Source: Janibacter massiliensis | Lineage (GTDB): Bacteria; Actinomycetota; Actinomycetes; Actinomycetales; Dermatophilaceae | DNA: 64,000 bases | Direction: 5' to 3' | NCBI RefSeq assembly: GCF_900289115.1 | Contig: NZ_LT985196.1 | Span: 298,741 to 362,740, forward strand | Part shown: piece by piece, positions 61,073 through 64,000 of the stretch | Numbering within the stretch: the stretch's first letter is position 1 | Layout: the number at the start of each line of letters is the position of its first letter | Made by a program: the position numbers and the translations under genes | The notes under the pieces: generated by a model | Seen by the model: only the letters and a program-made list of their open reading frames with translations | Told to the model about the DNA's origin: nothing | Database searches by the model: none

Positions 61073-63192
61073 CCTCCTCCACCGTGTCCGACACCACCCT
61101 CCCCGCCCAGCCGCGGCGGTCGCTGGCCGCCACCGCGCTCGAGGCGCTGCCCGACGCGTTCCGCAAGCTCGACCCGCGGCACGTCGTCCGCTCCCCCGTC
61201 CTGTTCGTCGTCTGGATCGGCTCCGTGATGACGACGGTCCTGGCGATCCTCCACCCGAGCGTCTTCGCATGGTCGGTGGCCCTGTGGCTCTGGGCGACGA
61301 ACGTCTTCGCCAACCTCGCGGAGTCCGTCGCCGAGGGACGCGGCAAGGCGCAGGCGGCCACCCTGCGGGCCACCCGCACCGAGACCACGGCCCGGCGCCT
61401 GACGTCGACCGAGGTGCCGCCGCTGTCCGCGCTCGAGGCCGGCGCGCAGCTGCCGCCCGGCACGATCGAGGAGGTCTCGGGCCAGGACCTGCGCCTGGGG
61501 GACCTCGTCGTCGTCCAGGCCGATCAGGTCATCCCCGGCGACGGTGACGTCGTCCAGGGTGTGGCCACGGTCGACGAGTCGGCGATCACCGGCGAGTCCG
61601 CGCCGGTCGTGCGGGAGTCCGGCGGCGACCGCAGCGCCGTCACCGGCGGGACCACGGTCCTGTCCGACACGATCGTCGTGCGGATCACCAGCCGCCCCGG
61701 CGAGACGTTCATCGACCGGATGATCTCGCTCGTCGAGGGCGCCGCCCGGCAGAAGACCCCGAACGAGATCGCGCTGACGATCCTGCTGACGACGCTGACG
61801 ATCATCTTCCTGCTCGCCGTCGCGGCGATCCAGCCGATGGCGGCCTTCGCCGGCGAGCCCCTGTCCGTCGTCGTCCTCGTCGCGCTCCTCGTGTGCCTCA
61901 TCCCCACGACGATCGGCGCCCTGCTGTCGGCCATCGGCATCGCCGGCATGGACCGGCTCGTCCAGCGCAACGTCCTGGCGATGTCCGGCCGCGCCGTCGA
62001 GGCCGCGGGCGACGTGTCGACCCTCCTGCTGGACAAGACCGGCACGATCACCTTCGGCAACCGGCGCGCGACGGACGTCGTCCCCGTCGCCGGCGCGCAG
62101 CGGGCCGAGGTCCTGCGCGTCGCGCACCTCGCCTCGCTCGCCGACGAGACCCCCGAGGGCCGCTCGATCGTCGAGCACGCCCTCGAGCAGGGGCACTCCC
62201 CCGAGCACGCCGACGCCGCGGCCCTCGCCGCGACCGGGGCGGCCGTGGTCCCGTTCACCGCCCAGACGCGGATGTCCGGGGTGGACCTGCCGGACGGCAG
62301 CAGCCTGCGCAAGGGCGCCGGCAGCTCGGTCGCCGCCTGGGTCACCGAGACGGGCGGTACGTGGCCGACCGACGCGGACCCGGCGATCGAGTCCATCTCC
62401 GCCTCGGGCGGCACCCCGCTCGTCGTCGCCGAGCAGACCGCTGCCGGGCAGCGCCGGGTCGTCGGTGTCGTCCACCTCAAGGACGTCGTCAAGCCCGGCA
62501 TGCGGGAGCGGTTCGACCAGCTGCGCTCGATGGGCATCCGCACGGTGATGATCACCGGTGACAACCGGGTCACCGCGGGTGCGATCGCGGCCGAGGCCGG
62601 CGTCGACGACTTCCTCGCCGAGGCGACGCCGGAGGACAAGATGGCCCTCATCCGCAAGGAGCAGGAGGGTGGCCGTCTCGTCGCGATGACCGGCGACGGC
62701 ACGAACGACGCCCCCGCGCTCGCCCAGGCGGACGTCGGTGTCGCGATGAACACGGGCACGTCGGCGGCGAAGGAGGCCGGCAACATGGTCGACCTCGACT
62801 CCGACCCGACGAAGCTCATCGACATCGTCGCCATCGGCAAGCAGCTGCTCATCACCCGCGGGGCGCTGACGACGTTCTCCATCGCCAACGACATCGCGAA
62901 GTACTTCGCGATCATCCCCGCGATGTTCGTCGTCCTCTTCCCCGGGCTCGACCGGCTCAACATCATGCGCCTGAGCAGCCCGGAGTCCGCGATGCTCAGC
63001 GCGGTGATCTTCAACGCGCTCATCATCGTCGCGCTCATCCCGCTCGCCCTGCGCGGCGTGCCCTACCGCCCGATGACCGCCGACCAGATGCTCCGCCGCA
63101 ACCTCCTGCTGTACGGCCTCGGTGGCGTCATCGTCCCGTTCGTCGGCATCAAGCTCATCGACCTCGTCGTCTCCCTCCTCCCCGGACTGTGA
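61069..63192 (+). CDS. kdpB: Potassium-transporting ATPase ATP-binding subunit KdpB
   Basis: P-type ATPase subunit energising KdpA. The 707-residue product has the actuator-domain motif AITGESAPV, the phosphorylation site [12 protein letters not shown] (Asp322), the nucleotide-binding KGAGSSV and the hinge [25 protein letters not shown] at 61069 overlaps the kdpA stop (ATGA), and its stop overlaps the kdpC start. Confidence 0.97.
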   Translation: MTSSTVSDTTLPAQPRRSLAATALEALPDAFRKLDPRHVVRSPVLFVVWIGSVMTTVLAILHPSVFAWSVALWLWATNVFANLAESVAEGRGKAQAATLRATRTETTARRLTSTEVPPLSALEAGAQLPPGTIEEVSGQDLRLGDLVVVQADQVIPGDGDVVQGVATVDESAITGESAPVVRESGGDRSAVTGGTTVLSDTIVVRITSRPGETFIDRMISLVEGAARQKTPNEIALTILLTTLTIIFLLAVAAIQPMAAFAGEPLSVVVLVALLVCLIPTTIGALLSAIGIAGMDRLVQRNVLAMSGRAVEAAGDVSTLLLDKTGTITFGNRRATDVVPVAGAQRAEVLRVAHLASLADETPEGRSIVEHALEQGHSPEHADAAALAATGAAVVPFTAQTRMSGVDLPDGSSLRKGAGSSVAAWVTETGGTWPTDADPAIESISASGGTPLVVAEQTAAGQRRVVGVVHLKDVVKPGMRERFDQLRSMGIRTVMITGDNRVTAGAIAAEAGVDDFLAEATPEDKMALIRKEQEGGRLVAMTGDGTNDAPALAQADVGVAMNTGTSAAKEAGNMVDLDSDPTKLIDIVAIGKQLLITRGALTTFSIANDIAKYFAIIPAMFVVLFPGLDRLNIMRLSSPESAMLSAVIFNALIIVALIPLALRGVPYRPMTADQMLRRNLLLYGLGGVIVPFVGIKLIDLVVSLLPGL

Positions 63193-63770
63193 CCATGTAC
63201 TCCTTCCTTCGCCAGACCACCGTCGCGCTGCGGGCGCTCCTCGTGCTCACCCTCGTCCTGGGCGTCCTCTACCCCGCGCTGCTCCTGGGCATCGGCCGGG
63301 CGGTGCCGGCCCGCGCCGACGGATCGCCGCTGACCGTCGACGGGCGCGTGGCCGGCTCCCGCCTGCTCGCCCAGGAGTCGACCGGGCGCGCCTGGTTCCA
63401 CCCCCGCCCCTCGGCACCCGGCCTCGACGGCTCGGCGAGCGGCGGCAGCAACCTCGGCCCGAACGAGCCGGACCAGGTCGCCGCGATCGCCGAGCGCCGC
63501 ACGACGGTCGCCCGCACCGAGGGCATCGACCCCGCCGACGTGCCGGCCGACGCGCTCACCGCGAGCAGCTCGGGCCTCGACCCGCACATCTCGCCCGAGT
63601 ACGCCGAGATCCAGGTGGACCGGGTCGCGCGGGCCCGCGGTCTTCAGGCCGACCGCGTGCGGGACCTCGTCGAACAGGCCACGGAGCAGCCGCCGCTGGG
63701 CTTTCTCGGTCAGCCGACCGTGAACGTCGCCGTCCTCAACGCGTCGCTCCCGGAGGCCGACCGGTCGTGA
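63189..63770 (+). CDS. kdpC: Potassium-transporting ATPase subunit KdpC
   Basis: Single-pass subunit that clamps KdpA and KdpB and raises ATP affinity. The 193-residue product has one N-terminal helix (about 13-35), [19 protein letters not shown], the [12 protein letters not shown] motif and [15 protein letters not shown] at 63189 overlaps the kdpB stop; an ATG two codons later is possible. Confidence 0.95.
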   Translation: MTMYSFLRQTTVALRALLVLTLVLGVLYPALLLGIGRAVPARADGSPLTVDGRVAGSRLLAQESTGRAWFHPRPSAPGLDGSASGGSNLGPNEPDQVAAIAERRTTVARTEGIDPADVPADALTASSSGLDPHISPEYAEIQVDRVARARGLQADRVRDLVEQATEQPPLGFLGQPTVNVAVLNASLPEADRS

Positions 63771-64000
63771 CCGACACTGGTGAGGTGACCCGCGGCCGCC
63801 TGCGCATCTACCTCGGGTCCGCACCCGGCGTCGGCAAGACCGTCGCGATGCTCGACGAGGGCCGGCGGCGGGCCGACCGCGGCACTGACGTCGTCGTCGG
63901 GATCGTCGAGACCCACGGCCGCCCCCACACCACGCGGATGGTCGAGGGCCACGAGGTGATCCCTCGCCGGGTCCTCGACCACCGCGGGTCGGCCGTCACC
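63767..64000 (+). CDS. kdpD: Sensor histidine kinase KdpD (N-terminal fragment, cut by window end)
   Basis: Open frame of 78 codons running off the window. It reads RGRLRIYLGSAPGVGKTVAM, the KdpD-domain Walker A (GSAPGVGKT), then VVVGIVETHGRPHT and a EVIPRRVLDHRG stretch matching the KdpD N-terminus. GTG at 63767 overlaps the kdpC stop (GTGA). KdpD with KdpE senses K+ limitation or osmotic stress; kdpE presumably follows outside the window. Confidence 0.92.
   Translation, partial: MTDTGEVTRGRLRIYLGSAPGVGKTVAMLDEGRRRADRGTDVVVGIVETHGRPHTTRMVEGHEVIPRRVLDHRGSAVT

Overview
The window is a very GC-rich, gene-dense stretch of an actinobacterial chromosome. It carries a bS22 mini-protein gene, lsr2, DUF3180, DUF4229, DUF6801, a class F sortase, a Rex-hemACDB operon and a Ku/LigD pair. 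Gene content and order suggest a Micrococcales member close to Intrasporangiaceae/Dermatophilaceae; that family-level guess is inference. About 66 protein genes fill it with no gap over 300 bp. I see no IS element, prophage, CRISPR array, rRNA or tRNA. It reads as conserved core chromosome with a few accessory insertions, not as a mobile island.

Layout. (1) 0-17.8 kb is a respiratory-cofactor block: menA; a minus-strand system II cytochrome c operon (phosphatase-tlpA-ccdA-resB-ccsB-DUF4229); divergent hemL; and a minus-strand run SDR-plsC-glutaredoxin-rex-hemA-hemC-cobA/hemD-hemB-marR. (2) 17.6-23.8 kb holds bS22, a small helix-turn-helix gene, an acuC-type deacetylase gene, a GNAT gene, proline dehydrogenase-proC, a TIM-barrel isomerase and ppx. 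(3) 23.8-31.2 kb holds a Cys-rich protein, an AbiEi/DUF559 protein, a MaoC protein, radA-disA-mutY, an ArgA-type acetyltransferase and an ArsR-SRPBCC pair with two matching operators. (4) 31.3-40.4 kb holds clpC, nei, ku, a split LigD (ligase gene plus polymerase gene), an FhuF-like gene, lsr2, a small membrane protein and lysS. (5) 40.4-53.1 kb holds panC, a DUF2520 gene, a surface protein with its sortase, a folate operon (ftsH-folE-DUF2156-folP-folB/folK-DUF3180), hpt and tilS. (6) 53.1-59.3 kb holds an MFS transporter-thiM-thiE operon, an HExxH protein, a DacB-type carboxypeptidase and ppa. (7) 59.3 kb to the end is kdpFABC and the start of kdpD, cut by the window edge.

From memory, regions 1-2 follow M. 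tuberculosis Rv0496-Rv0534 (ppx, proC, bS22, galE2-like, hemACDB, hemL, ccs, menA), and radA to ppa follows Rv3585-Rv3628 (radA, disA, clpC1, lsr2, lysS, panC, folKBPE, ftsH, hpt, tilS, ppa). Two blocks that are separate there are joined here. Departures from that order mark likely insertions or losses: the Ku/ligase/polymerase/nei cluster, the ArsR pair, proline dehydrogenase, the sortase pair, the DUF2156 gene inside the fol operon, and missing panD/coaX.

Within operons nearly every junction is a 4-bp ATGA or GTGA overlap, implying tight translational coupling. No obviously new multi-gene system is visible. The best leads are small-scale: paired operators at the ArsR promoter, an operator-like palindrome at the surface-protein promoter next to a sortase with an unusual sorting motif, a histone-like Lys/Ala tail on an acyltransferase, candidate KdpE direct repeats, and an inverted repeat beside the AbiEi/DUF559 gene.
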